DNA from: Trametopsis cervina
Lineage: Eukaryota > Basidiomycota > Agaricomycetes > Polyporales > Irpicaceae
Length of the DNA: 64,000 nt
Assembly (NCBI GenBank): GCA_022385755.1
Contig: MU278369.1
Span: 349,675-413,674, forward strand
Direction of reading: 5' to 3'
Shown: piece by piece, positions 24,051 through 35,727 of the stretch
How the letters are laid out: each line of letters begins with the position of its first letter
How positions within the stretch are numbered: the first letter of the stretch is position 1
Translations under genes and position numbers: made by a program
The notes under the pieces: model-generated
The model's input: the letters and a program-made list of their open reading frames with translations, nothing else
Told to the model about the DNA's origin: nothing
Databases searched by the model: none

Positions 24051-26095
24051 TTACATCTCGCGGGATGACGTTGGCATGTTGCTATCGTTTTCGACGGTGG
24101 CAGGAGCACTAGTCTCCCTTGAGATCTGTCCCTGCTCCTGCAACTTTGCCAGCACGGCCTGTTTCTTCCTCTGTCTGGCCTGCTCTCTCAGTGTAGGCTC
24201 CTTTGCTTTACGCTTCCCGAGCGTTTGCTGTTCCGGCAGGGCGGCGTGCCCCTCGAACGGATCATGTTCAGGGTCGACATGCTTCGGCATGGACGATAAA
24301 GCAGCATACAAATCTAAGGCTTCGATGTCTGCTGTTGTGGCTGTGAGCGTTCTCAGCATTTGGGTATGCGAATGGAAGTAAGAGGATGCACACCTGGAAT
24401 CCTGCACGATTTATTGAGTGCTTGGAGAAGAGGAGAAGACTCGTGGTCTTCAACAAGCTAAGGGAAGGGGCTAGTAAGCGACCAGCGCAAGACAGAGCGT
24501 CATGCATACCTTTCCGTCTGTCCATCTCAGCAACTTGACCAAATCCTGACGTTCAGGAGCGTCCTCCCCTCTCTCACCATCCAACAAAACCCACACACGC
24601 CCAGTTTTGGGGTCATCTACAACAAAGTCTATTACTGGTTTTTGAAGATGCAGAGAGTGTACGCTTGGAATGCCATGAGACTTGAAATCCGCGGGGAAGA
24701 TACAGTAGAATATGGCTGTAGCGCTGCATTTTCGTTAATCCGAGTATCCTAAATGACAATGGCAAGTCACGTACCCAATTGCGCTAAACACAAGAAACTG
24801 TCCTGCATCGGGGGCCGTTACAGAGGCAATCTTGTGTATCACAAGTACCAAGATGTCTTCAGAAGCTGGTGGCTCATATTTGTCCGCCTCAAGCGGTGCA
24901 GTATCTTCTTCGCCTTCGACTGGTTTCATTGCGATGTCCACATCTTCTGGCGCGCCCACATCCCCTAGCTCCTCTTCCTCATCACTCTCGTCCGCATGTG
25001 ACGCGCTTTTGCCTTTACCCCTGGCTCTTCGCGCTCTACGCTTTCCTCTTCCTTCCCCATCAACAGTACTCTTCCCTTTCGGCGTCCGCACAGTTACAAG
25101 TGGTTCAACGATGTCGGCCACAGGTAAGTTCAATAGCAGCTCGCCGGACATCCAGTCCCAGAATTTGAGTACGGGATCGCCGCCGCCGGATACAAGGACA
25201 GAGGGTGCAAAACTTGGGATGTGCACGGTGCACACGAATCTAATCGAGCAAAATAAACGTCAGGATGTAAAACAAACGTAAAGGATGCGCGAGACTCGAA
25301 CGTACTTTCTATGTCCAAGACAGTACCTCTCGATCACATATCCCTGAGGATACCAACTCACGCGAACGTGCTCATCCCTATCCGCGCTGACGATGTATTT
25401 TTCGTCGTGAGTGAGTAAGAAGGATGTTAAGAGCGAGGTGTGTCCGAGGATGAGCGTTCCATTGGATGGATTTTCGTGAGAGACAATTTGTGACTTAGGA
25501 TCAGCTTGGGGCTCAGTGGTGGAAGGTTGATGTTGAGACGTAGTTGCGGGTGGCTCGTAATGGAGAGGGTAGCTATTATTTGACAGACGCTGAGACGCTG
25601 AGCGAACCACGGGAAGTAGAGAAAGTCAGACCTGAAGATATCTCCAAACTTATCAGATACGAGGATCGTCTGCCCATCTTGCGTAAGGTGCACGTCTGTT
25701 GGCTTCTTGGGAAGCTCACTAGAGGACATTAATGAGCCAAAATGGAGGGTAGCATAAGCGAGAGAGAGGCAAACCGTTCGCTCAAAAGCTGCAAGCCCTT
25801 CACTCGCCACACCCTCAATATCTTATCCTCCCCCGACGAGACGAAATTTTCGAAAGCGCGATCAATATCCGCGCACCGAATTGGCCCCGATTTTAACAGT
25901 ACATCTTTCGCGCTACCTTCAAATTGAGCGGTACTGTACACCACCTCGCCCGCCCTGCCCTATAAAACATGAGCGCTCTATACGTCGCAAGCAGTCGTTT
26001 ACGCACTGCGATTCGATGACTTGGATGTGTGGGCCTGAGACCACCAACGTGGCTTCTGGGCCTACAAAGAGGCGAGTGTGGGGGAATGAGGACAT
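24051..26095 (-). CDS. TRM82: tRNA (guanine-N7) methyltransferase non-catalytic subunit Trm82/WDR4
   Basis: A WD40 protein that holds and stabilises the catalytic subunit Trm8 for m7G46 formation in tRNA. The start reads MSSFPHTRLFVGPEATLVVS (26,095). Downstream motifs include SGEDKILRVWRVKGLQLLSE, KKPTDVHLTQDGQTILVSDK, and the family hallmark block ILGHTSLLTSF, YIVSADRDEHVRVSWYPQ and YCLGHRKYV. SVLVSGGGDPVLKFWDWMSG and an acidic insert (about 24,960-25,080, DESDEEEELGDVG) come next. The last exons give PVIDFVVDDPKTGRVWVLLD and end in a Lys/Arg-rich tail. Several short introns break the frame. An acidic/basic insert between blades is common in fungal Trm82. The Trm8 partner is not in this window. 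Confidence 0.92.
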
Positions 26096-26654
26096 GTGTG
26101 TGTGGACATGCAAAGAGGATCTCGGGAAATGCTTTTCTACAAAAGCAATTTTGTGGTAATTTGATAACCGACCTCTCATAACCACATATGGTAAATAGAT
26201 TCTGTAATGTATTGCTCCTCCGTCAGGACAGCGTACAGTATTATTACTGGTGCTAGGCCGACCTCAGGCATTTGGCAAATATTTTATCCCAACGGCGGTG
26301 TTTTGGAATACAAGAATTCACACGATAAAAAGATTGCCAGTGGTTTCGTACGATATTTCGCCTGACCTTCGCACGGAAATACATATTGATCGGTCGCCTG
26401 CGATTGAACTGTGGGAAGTAATCGATCACAATGACCTACAGCCTGGCCGATTGGACTGCAAATGTAACAAGTCTAGGGCTGCACTCTTGTGAATCTGTTG
26501 TTTGCGGCAAATAATATCCTACACTGACCCGCGAATTACATTGGAACTACACATGATTCCTACATCATAATTTCCTCCTGTAACTTAGCGATACGCTGCA
26601 GCGAACTGTACAAGAATTCTCTGTTCTCTGTTCGTGCAATGCCGCACGCGCCGA
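26096..26654. other. Intergenic region between TRM82 and the racemase-like gene
   Basis: It contains the TRM82 promoter and the racemase 3' flank. Frames here are short and lack motifs. Confidence 0.35.
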
Positions 26655-28293
26655 TCACAGTTTAGTCCTTGAATCACGTTGAACGCTATCCCTCGATGTA
26701 GATCGCACGGCACGGCACGAGATAAGGCGACGAATGTCCTGATGATTGAGCCCGAGCTCTTCCAAAATCTCCATAGTGTGTTGACCGGATTGTAGGAGAC
26801 CCGTACCTTCCCCGGCCTCATAGGCAGGAAGTGCGCGAGCGGGTGTTCTCGATAAACCCGGATGAGGCGGAGGAGCGAGATTGTTGTTTGCAGCAAGATT
26901 CGTTGCTTCCGCAGGACTGAGTACCGCAAAGGCACAGGCGTCGGACCCTGAAAGCGTCAATGAGCCAGGGACACGCGGGTTGACAATGTTAGCACAAGTA
27001 CGATACCTTCAAACACTGTACTCCAATTATCTCTGTCAAATAATCTGAACGCCCTTTCCAACATTTCTTTCGTACGTGGCCATAGCTCAGTATTGTGCTG
27101 GTCCTCAACTCTCAGCTCCATGGCTTCGTTTTGCAAGAACTCGCGCGGGAGCGCTGCGATGAGCTTTTGAAGGAAAATCTTGTAGAACTGGGGTTCGAGG
27201 CACGCCACAGACATCCACCTGCCGTCAGCGCAGGTATAAATGTTATAAAATGGCGAGCCTCCATCGAGCAAATGAGACATGCGGGTTGTAGGGAGCGGAG
27301 AAGTTATTGCAGGCGAGGCAGGGAAATAGTTGACAGAAGACTTGATATAGTGGGGCCATTGCATGGCAGATAGTAGAGGCCAAGTGGAGAGGTATCGTGT
27401 GCCAGAAACCTAACGGAAAGGCTAGTATGAGTATTGTATGAACAAAAGATAATGGGGTAATACCATATCTGTGCTGACGACCTGTCCTTTTCCACTCGAG
27501 TGTCTCTCGAGCAACGCGAGCAAGATACCAAGAGCACATGTAAGGCCGCCCCCGCCGAAGTCCGCAACAATATTGAGTGGGAAAGCCGGTTTAGATGCAG
27601 TACCTGGGAACATCTGCGCAGCTCCTCAGTGGGATAAGTGATTGAATACACAGAGAAGCCGCACAGAGAGCACACCACTCTGGGCAAGGTAGTTGAGGTC
27701 GTGTCCTTGATGATTTGATCAACGGAGAGCGCACAGCCACTGAACATGCTCATACACACCTGCTCTATCTGTTATCCCCAGACATAATTCAATACCAGTG
27801 CAATAGCAATGCACAAACTCTGCTAACCGGTGTGAGCGAAGCTATGACCAGAGGGTTGACCTTAGCGGCTGCAAGAAGCAGTTCTTCCGGAACAACTCAC
27901 CCCGCCAACCGTGCGTACACCAGCCGCGTATTCCTCCCGCCATCGCCTAGGAACACGTCAGGCCCCAGCCCCAGCCTCTCCATAACTCCAGGTCGGAAGG
28001 GGTCAATGAGGACATCAGCTCGTTCAATCAATTGGCGAAGCACTTCAAGGCCCTCTGGCTTCTTGACGTCTAGCTCGATGGATCGTTTATGTCTGCAGAG
28101 TGGATCAACATGTCTTGTGCCAGGGCGATCGACGCGGACGACGTCCGCACCCCAATCTGCTAAGACAAGACCTGCGAATGGGCCGGGAGCCAAACCTGCG
28201 AACTGGAGCAGTTTTGTAAGTGCACTCAGAGGGAACAATTACCTGTTGGGGGCGTAGACTCACTTCCACCACCCGGGTAGCCTGTAGCGCCAT
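26655..28293 (-). CDS. CoA-transferase family III protein, alpha-methylacyl-CoA racemase-like
   Basis: Belongs to the CaiB/BaiF family. The start [10 protein letters not shown] is spliced (GTGAGT...CTCCAG) to [19 protein letters not shown], the CoA-binding N-terminal signature. It is followed by [11 protein letters not shown], a block with [20 protein letters not shown] and [20 protein letters not shown], which contains the Asp/Arg pattern of racemases. [20 protein letters not shown] and [20 protein letters not shown] lie on later exons. The C-terminus has [13 protein letters not shown] and ends in DSRTKL. Alpha-methylacyl-CoA racemase (AMACR) epimerises 2-methyl-branched acyl-CoA before peroxisomal beta-oxidation. 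This matches AMACR better than formyl- or carnitine-CoA transferases, but the substrate is not provable here. The last three residues, TKL, are not a clear peroxisomal signal (SKL/AKL type), so location is open. Confidence 0.85.
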
Positions 28294-28777
28294 TGCGAAA
28301 TGATCAGAAAGAAACGGTACCATGAGTGCTTCACTGGGTGCCTTATGGGTCGTGCAGTCACGGATCACGATCACGTGCGAATGTAATCCATGCCAGTTGA
28401 CATATCAAACAGCAACGTTTGATAAGACTGGGTCTTGCATATGGGACAGAGCAAAAGTTGCAGGATGAAAGACATCGTATACGGGCGGGAAGATATGCAG
28501 GATGATGATAGAGAGTGAGTATGAACAAATGACCACATGAGGTTTGGAATAATGCCTGTGTGTTTGAGCACTTCAATGCTGTGATGCAATTATTTTGATG
28601 TCAGATTCCAGCGCGAAGTATTCGATGATTCAAGGAGGATGCTGAGTATGATCTCGCAGGTTGTTATGTCGGACGGTATCAATACATTCAGCGATGATAA
28701 TTGAACCGCGACATAGTCAGACAGTCACACGACTTATTTCTCCATATATAAAAGTCCAAGTATGGACCGCAGGTCAT
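28294..28777. other. Intergenic region, racemase 5' flank
   Basis: Non-coding apart from very short frames. It carries the promoter of the racemase-like gene and the 3' end of the MACPF-like gene on the same strand. Confidence 0.35.
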
Positions 28778-31541
28778 CTAGCTTAGGTCGTTGTGCGCAC
28801 GCACGTACCACTTATCATTATCCGCAGCACCGTGAGGCCACATGATCAGCTTCACGCCGTTCGCAAGTCCTCCACCCTCAGGGTTCATTGTGTACTGGTT
28901 CTGCCCGGCCAAATGAATACTGAAGCGTGCACACACATTATTCAGTACTGTTCAATGTGGCGAGAGAGAAGGACGGAAGAACTCACTAGACGGTTCCATC
29001 GCTGAGCGGCTCAAACGTGAACACACTTCCAAAGTCTCCAACGACCATAAACACCCGCCCGCCGTCGCCGACGTTGCCTGTGGTCAGGTACCGCCCCGAG
29101 TCGTAGTGGCGGATGCGGAAGCCAAACGGTCCAGCGTGCTCAATTGTCCACTGCACGCAAAACGGCCACCGTCAGTATTTACTGTAGGATAGTCAAAGAA
29201 CGATGCCGCACCTTCTGGTTACCATGGTTGATGGTATCGAACTGGTGCAAGCTCCGACTGCCCCTCCCCTCGCTATGATCGTAATCCATGCTCTTTCTTG
29301 TAGCGAATGACTTGAGGCGGACGGGCTCGCCGAACTCGACCGGGCAGTATCCGCCGTACGGGCTGCACCACACAGTCAACACATGCGCATCGCACAGCCC
29401 ACTGAAGCTCAACACTCACATCATCTTCTTCGTAAACGCCTCGCTCGCGCGTAAACTTGATTCGATATTCTGCTTAGCTGCCTCGGAGCCGTTGAATAGT
29501 TCCTGAGACAATTCGAGCTGGCGTTGCACATCCAGAAGCTTATGCTGCAGCTCCTCGTGCTCCTTCGCGTTTGCTTCTCGACTCGCCTTTTGTTCTTCTT
29601 CTGCAAGAAGCGCAAGGCGCTCTTTGTCCAGATTCTTCACAGTCTGTATTTATCATGTTGACTAAGGAGAGGTCAGACGAAAGAGCTGGTGTGTGGAACT
29701 TACGGGGAGGAGCATCCGGAATATGGCAGGACTGAGGTACTGCCATGCCCGAGCAGGGTCGCACGCGATCTTAGGATCATCTGCCACCGCGTCGACCTGC
29801 ATAAAACTGTTTAGCATCCAACGCCTATCATCCGGTTAGACCAGAAAAAGAAGACACGTACCTCCCGCACGATCTTGATCATCTCAAACCTACAGTCCCT
29901 CCGCGCCTTATCCAGACCAAAAATCGTGCCCTTGTATGGAACGAGCTCGTTCGGGGGCATGGGAGGTTCCGGCGGGCCAAAGTTGTGAATAGGCACCGTC
30001 TCTGCCCTGCTCGCGGATGGCCTACCGACATCCGAAGCACCATCTGCATCGGGTGTCACGAACTCATCAGCCGTGTCGTCCCCGTTGTAAGAGGGTGGCG
30101 GCGCAGTGGTGTATTCGAGCAGCTTTTGCTTGTACCGACCCAGGTGTTCTTGGTAATGGGACTTGGCCTCTAGGGAGAGCTCGGCAAAGTCGGCGAGGTC
30201 TTTCTTTGCGATCAGTTCTGATTGGCCTTGTTCGACTTCCCAGGCGGCTGGTAAGCAGGCGGTTAGTGTAAGGAATAGGAACAGGGGTGCAGAGGATGAG
30301 GAGACCTACCGGTTTGTATATTGCGCCACATAACTTTATAGTCCATGTAAGCATCGAGAAGGGCGGAGGAGTACACGCCTGCGTTCTCGTAGTCTGAGAC
30401 AGCGGGATGGTGTCAGTGATCTATGTTCGGTAGGTGAGACGTAGGGTTTACCGAGTGGTGTGCCCTTGATCTTCTTCGAGTAGAAGCTCTTCAAGCTCGT
30501 GTATTTTGTCAATATCGCACTGTGTTGTCATGATTAGACAATAAGACACGCAACCAAGAAGTGGAAGACTAACTTTGTACGCAGGGGGCATGCCATGACG
30601 TGCTCCGGGAACTCCATCGCAACCTGCTTTAACGTCTCCAACGTCCAATCACCGATACTTTCGTCCTTGATGTCACCACCGCCTCTCCATGACACCGCAA
30701 TGGTCGTCTCCCCGTCAATGTTATGCGACGAATCAATTTTCTCAAGCTTTCCAGACCCAGAAACCTGTGCGGCTTTGAAGTTCAAATCAACCTGGAGGTC
30801 CCCACGGATCTCCTTCGCCTTGGTATGGTCCTTCAGTTTGATCGACACGAGCGCGTTGAACTCGCCGCCCTCTGTGAAGCCAGAGATGAACGAGTCACCG
30901 TACACGCGCGTGAACTCAGAGTCGGGCAGGTTCGCAATGGGGTCAAACTCGGTGAGGTCGGGGCACACGAGCCGCTGATTGGTGACTCGCACTTGGATGA
31001 GGTAGTTGATGTCGCTCTCTTTGAACTTGTTCGTGTCGACGAACGAAGCTGACGCGTTTCCACCGCCTCCAATTGCGTCGCATTTGATTTGGAGCGAGCC
31101 TGTACGCACAAAAAATGACATGGAGTTAGTGCTGGTAGCGCGTGGTTTTGGAGGGAGGTGCGCACCGCCGACATTGAGGCTGTCCGTGACTTCGCTGATG
31201 CGATCGACAAACTTGGCCGTCCAAGACACTTCTTGGACGACGTTAACGTTTCCACCGTCGACGCTGGTCATCGTGCCGCGCTTGTATTGGGGACGCAGGC
31301 TTTGCTCTGTAATAGGTGCCTGCCCCGGTGCAGCCTTTACTGCATCATTAATGCACAGCTGCTGGGTGAACGAGTTGAAGCTGGAACGCAACTATGAGCA
31401 AAATTTGATCGGAGAGAAATTAGGAAGACCGAATTACCCCATGCCGAGGCGCATGGCTTCGTTGTAAGGTGCGAGAAGAAAGGCCATGTTGTGGGCACGT
31501 AGTCGAGGAGGTCGATAGTTTGACCAACTGAGCGTACGCAT
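28778..31541 (-). CDS. MACPF-like protein with coiled coil and beta-trefoil-like tail
   Basis: A multi-exon gene starting MRTLSWSNYRPPR. The N-terminal half has SGFTEGGEFNALVSIKLKD, preceded by YGDSFIS, and later a block with VSWRGGGDIKDESI and W-LETLKQVAMEFPEHV. YGD-F plus GG...W...P is the layout of MACPF/perforin-type domains. Next come exons that look alpha-helical: DYENAGVYSSALLDAYMDYK, then a Gln/Glu-rich coiled coil (29,420-29,640, LQHKLLDVQRQLELSQE). The C-terminal exons are strand-like, with NHGNQKWTIEHAGPFGFRIR, SGRYLTTGNVGDGG and a last block ending in NDKW, suggesting a ricin-B-like beta-trefoil. No signal peptide is seen. The last exon end is uncertain: after NDKW the frame stops 9 codons later, and a donor there could lead further. 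It may form membrane pores, but that is inferred from motifs. It faces the related gene at 32,383. Confidence 0.55.
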
Positions 31542-32382
31542 CCCATTTTTATGTGTATCCTACCATTCCATGCCTATGGTTCGGCCACGAGAGACGTTCG
31601 ATACTTCATCCTTGTCAGGCGAGCATGTGTGATACGACTGAGCAATGAATGTTCCTGGGACTTGACATGAAAGAGGTGTTCAGTCTACTTCCAAATGTCA
31701 TCAGAATGCGCGCAAATTTCCAAACGAGGTCATAGTGACGACTATGAGACTGACTGAGTGACTCACTCACCGACTGATTGAGGGAGCTGGACTCTGTGCA
31801 CTCCGAAGCGAACAATCTGAATAGACAGATAAAAACTTTGTTCCTTGCTGTAGCTACGCAGTGATATTTTTCTTTGTATTGAATAGTGATGTGGGGATTA
31901 TCTTTACCGAGCTTGATGTATGCTGGGTATATGCAGCGGGTGGTGGAGTTGGCCAACGAACGCGTTTGTCCGCCAGTGGTGGCAGTGGTGGCGCTTACGC
32001 GTTGATCGCCCCGCGACGGCAAGGTCTCGGGTTCACGCTTGTTCCCGCTCCTCCTCGACGTCGAATGTTCCTGGGACCTGAGGCAATACGAGCCGACGTC
32101 GTTGAACTACACGGTTAATCTAACTCCTGTCGCTGGCGGTTCGGGCTCGTCAATGGCCCACTGAGGGTTGTCATACAGCTCAGCAACGCGTGCGGGGATC
32201 GCTACCGATGCACTGTTACACCCCGGACAAACGCTGCCACCGACGTTCTGGGCAAACACTCTCGCGTACAAGCTCTGCCGCTGGAATGGACCCTTCTGTG
32301 ATGATGTGCACGCGTGTCCTATCTTCATAGGCCATGCGTTGTGCTCCTCAGTCCTACATCGACCCCCCCTGCTGTGCTGGCG
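31542..32382. promoter_or_regulatory. Shared divergent promoter between two MACPF-like genes
   Basis: The two genes are read away from each other, so this 841 bp stretch must hold both promoters. A minus-strand frame at 32,107-32,347 looks partly coding (KGPFQRQSLYARVFAQNVGG, then ARVAELYDNPQWAIDEPEP) and could be a gene fragment, but no start or partner exon is seen. Confidence 0.4.
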
Positions 32383-33479
32383 ATGTCTTCTGCCGTATCC
32401 CAAGAAGACTGGCGTGCTCTTGATGCGCTCATTCCTCCGGACCCCAACCTCCCCAGTCTCGCGTACCAAGCTCGCGAGAACGTCCCCATTGTGCTACCCT
32501 GGACGCGCGACAATATCTCCCTGGGAATTGGTCTCAATAGTCCCGCTCCCGCCCAGACGAGCATCGCGCGGGATGCGCTTCGTCCGTCGCCGTTCAATGC
32601 TACTGCAGGAGATATCGCCTCCGTTTTTGAAGTGACCGACAACACCAACTCGTTCCGCCAAAGCTCTAGTGCTCACGCTGCGACCTCCTATGAGCACATG
32701 GATCTGAAGGGTAGTTTGTCCGTCGGAGGCTCTTTCCTTGGTGCCTCAGGCAGAGGCGAGTTCAACAAAAATGTGTACGATAACCGAGACGTGCGTGTTC
32801 AACCCTCGCAATTCATGCTCACACATCTAACCCCACGTGATAGTCTAGCAAAGTCTCCCTGCAAGCGTCACTGCGAGTCGGCAGGATCACATACGCAACC
32901 ATCCCCCGCCTCTCCTCCCGCGCCCTCTCCCTTCTCCGCACCTCGCCTGCTGCATTCCACGCAGCGTACGGCGACTACTTTTTGTACTCCGTCATCATCG
33001 GTGCGGATACTTCTACCTTCCTCTCCACCTCCTCTTCCGTCGACCTCAAGTCTGAGATGCGCGATATCCAGGTCAAGGCGAAGGTGCTGTGGGTGTCCAA
33101 GACGGTGTACAAGGAACACAAGAGCACCCTGTCGACTACATCGGCGTATGATATCACGTACACCGGTTTCGACTCGTTGAACAGCTACAGCCGGGCGATG
33201 CACGCCACGGACGAGGCGAGCTACAACGCTTTGAGAGCAGAGGCGATGCGGAACGTCGCAGCTGGCATTACTCTTGAGAAGCGCGTGGAGGATAAGCTAC
33301 ACGCTTGCGGTGTCGCGCCGGGGGCGTCATTGAGCGCGCAGGAGTACGCGAAGGTGTGCGAGTCGGGGCTGGCAGTGGAGGGCATGTTCGTCCCGTATGC
33401 GAGTCTGAGGGACTATGTAGCTTGTGCAGCCACTGCTGCGCGGTCTCTCGCCGACGCTCACGTCGAGCGTGTCCTGTGA
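32383..33479 (+). CDS. MACPF-like protein, shorter relative
   Basis: Two exons (32383-32790, 32844-33479) give about 347 residues. It starts MSSAVSQEDWRALDALIPPD. Motifs: SYEHMDLKGSLSVGGSFLG with a small glycine-rich strand, then AAFHAAYGDYFLYSVIIGAD, which is the YGD-F element common to MACPF-type folds. The middle repeats strand-like segments (STSSSVDLKSEMRDIQVKAK). The C-terminal 110 residues are helical (RNVAAGITLEKRVEDKLHAC, then GLAVEGMFVPYASLRDYV). The intron is 53 bp, GTGCGT...GATAG. It lacks the coiled coil and beta-trefoil tail of its neighbour. No signal peptide is visible. A pore-forming role is inference; the two proteins might act together, as in two-component fungal pore formers, but nothing here proves it. 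Confidence 0.55.
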
Positions 33480-34286
33480 ATGCGCGTACGATACACACGG
33501 ATCACGACATGCATCTTTACCCCAGAGTTTTTTGCTGTCGATCGGGTCCGAGATCAACTCTGCGGGGGCGTGTGCACGTGTAGGTCCCCTCGTGATCACA
33601 TGATGCCCTCATCTGCGCTCAGGAGTGCTACCATTGGAGGAAGCAGTACAGAATCCAATGCTCATGAACATCCTCGGGTCCTGCGAACCCCATGGCCATT
33701 CACCCGGTCGGGCTTGGCATCTCCTTGGCGAATCGAGCTTGATAGACTTCGTCAAAATCGACGCGCGAGAACAAGGACGATGCATGTATCTGCGTGCGAG
33801 GGCCATTGAGCAGCCTAAACTACGGCTAATCCACGGTATCATACGTACACTTTTGACAGCCGCAAATTGACTGTTTGCCAGCTTGATTTTGCCATGCACG
33901 AACGCCTTCACAACACTCCTGATCTGTCTGCAGCGTCGGGAGCGGTTCGCACGCAACAACAGTGATTATCCGAGGTACAGTACCCGTCACGTCCGGCTGC
34001 GATCGCTGTCCCATGGGGCTCTTTGCACAGTAAATACCCCGCTAGCGTCAGACCTTGGCTTCGCGCCCCCTTCAAACCCGCCAGTATCCATACATTCACA
34101 CGGCGCTTCCACGGACATATTCAGGTCCATGCCCACCCTCAGGTGACGGCGTGCAACAGGTCGCTGGAGTAACGTCGCCCCCATGGCCCTCCCCCTTGCC
34201 GGCTGTTTTATCGTCTTCAGTCATCATATAAGACTGCGAGCCGCGAACGAGACTGTCTCGCACTTGCACCCGCACCCTCCTCGATC
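33480..34286. other. Intergenic region, esterase promoter
   Basis: No coding stretch is supported. A short CAC/CCGC-rich leader lies just before the esterase start, with a TATA-like TCATATAAG near 34,222-34,231 (about 55 bp upstream of the ATG). Confidence 0.4.
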
Positions 34287-35727
34287 ATGTTCAAGCTCGT
34301 CACCGCTTTTGCCGCGTTTGCAGGGCTCGTCCAGCTCGCCGCCTGCCAGTCCCAGGAATGGGGCCAGTGCGGCGGACAGGGATGGACTGGACCGACGACC
34401 TGTGGTATGTCCTGCTTCTGCCTTCTGGAGTGCTAGCCACGGCTGATCATGTTGCTGATGCTCGCGCTCCACAGTGTCCGGTACGGTCTGCACAGTGCTG
34501 AACCCGTACTACTCCCAATGCCTGCGTGGTACCCAACCCACCACTCCCAACGCACCCCCGTCATCCCCGCCACCCACCAGTGTACCGCCCACCAGTGCAC
34601 CTCCCAGCCAGCCGACAGGCGGCTCGAGCGGGCTGAACAACATCCCCGCGTCGCAGCTGTACCAGTTCAGCAACTTTGGCTCTAACCCGAACAACGTCGC
34701 GATGTACGTTTACAAGCCGAAGAAGGTCGCTGCCAACCCGCCCTTGATCGTCGCCAGCCACTGTACGTTCGCAGTCTTATTCTTTCCCGCTTTGAGTGTG
34801 GTCGCTGAGTTTATTTCTTTGTGTCTGCAGTCTGCACAGGCACTGCGCAGCAGTACTACTCTGGCTCGAAGTTCGCACAGCTTGCCGAGACGTACGGCTA
34901 CGTCGTTATCTTCCCCTCTTCCGTAAGCCACTGTTCTTCGTGCTCGTCGCAACCTCGCATAACTGACCCATGACCGTGCTGCTAGCCTCACTCCGGCACC
35001 TGCTGGGACGTGTCCTCCGACGCGACACTGAAGCACAACGGCGGTAGCGACTCGCTGAGTATTGCCAACGCCGCGCGCTACGCGATCAGCAACTGGGGTG
35101 TTGACGCCAACCGCGTCTTCGCCGTCGGCACCTCCTCCGGAGCGATGATGACCAGCGTCCTCGCCGGCGCGTACCCTGACGTCTTCAAGGCTGGCATCGT
35201 CGACTCCGGTGTCGGGTTTGGGTGCTTCGCCGTCCCCGGACAGCCCGCGGACAGCTGGAACTCGCAATGCGCGAACGGCCAACTGGTCCTCACTGGCCAG
35301 CAATGGGTCCGTACCGCATTTTTATTACAGTGACACCGACACTGACGATTTTCTTTGACTCTTTTAGGCTCAGAAGATCAAGGATGCGTACCCAGGCTAC
35401 ACTGGCGAGTACCCCAAGATGCAAGTGTGGCACGGTAGCGCGTATGTATCCTTTTCCCACTTAGTGCATTACGCACAAAACTTACTAACATACTTCTCAC
35501 ACAGCGACACCACACTCTACCCGCAGAACTTCTTCGAGGAGGTCAAGCAGTGGACGACCATCTTCGGCTACTCGTCCCCGATCTCGAACATCACGGAATC
35601 GTACCTCCCCAACACCTACCACAACGCGACGTACGGCCCCAAGTTCCAGGCGATCTACGCCCAGGGCGTCGGCCACACCGTGCCGCTATACGAGCAGCAG
35701 TACCTGCAGTTCTTGGGCATTGCGTAA
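34287..35727 (+). CDS. Secreted CBM1-CE1 acetyl xylan esterase (or related feruloyl esterase)
   Basis: It begins with a signal peptide, MFKLVTAFAAFAGLVQLAAC. Next is a CBM1 cellulose-binding module (EWGQCGGQGWTGPTTC, spliced into a Cys-rich end), then a Pro/Ser/Thr-rich linker, then a carbohydrate esterase family 1 domain. The nucleophile Ser is in AVGTSSGAMM (G-x-S-x-G). The His is near the end in QGVGHTVPLYEQ. The mature domain includes SHCTGTAQQYYSG-like first strands and CWDVSSDATLKHNG. The enzyme would remove acetyl groups from xylan in plant cell walls, outside the cell. Introns of about 50-70 bp: one inside the CBM1 and four in the esterase part. The family is shared with feruloyl esterases and PHB depolymerases; acetyl xylan esterase is the most likely because of the CBM1 and the loop sequence. 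Stop is followed by a clear end of coding. Confidence 0.92.
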
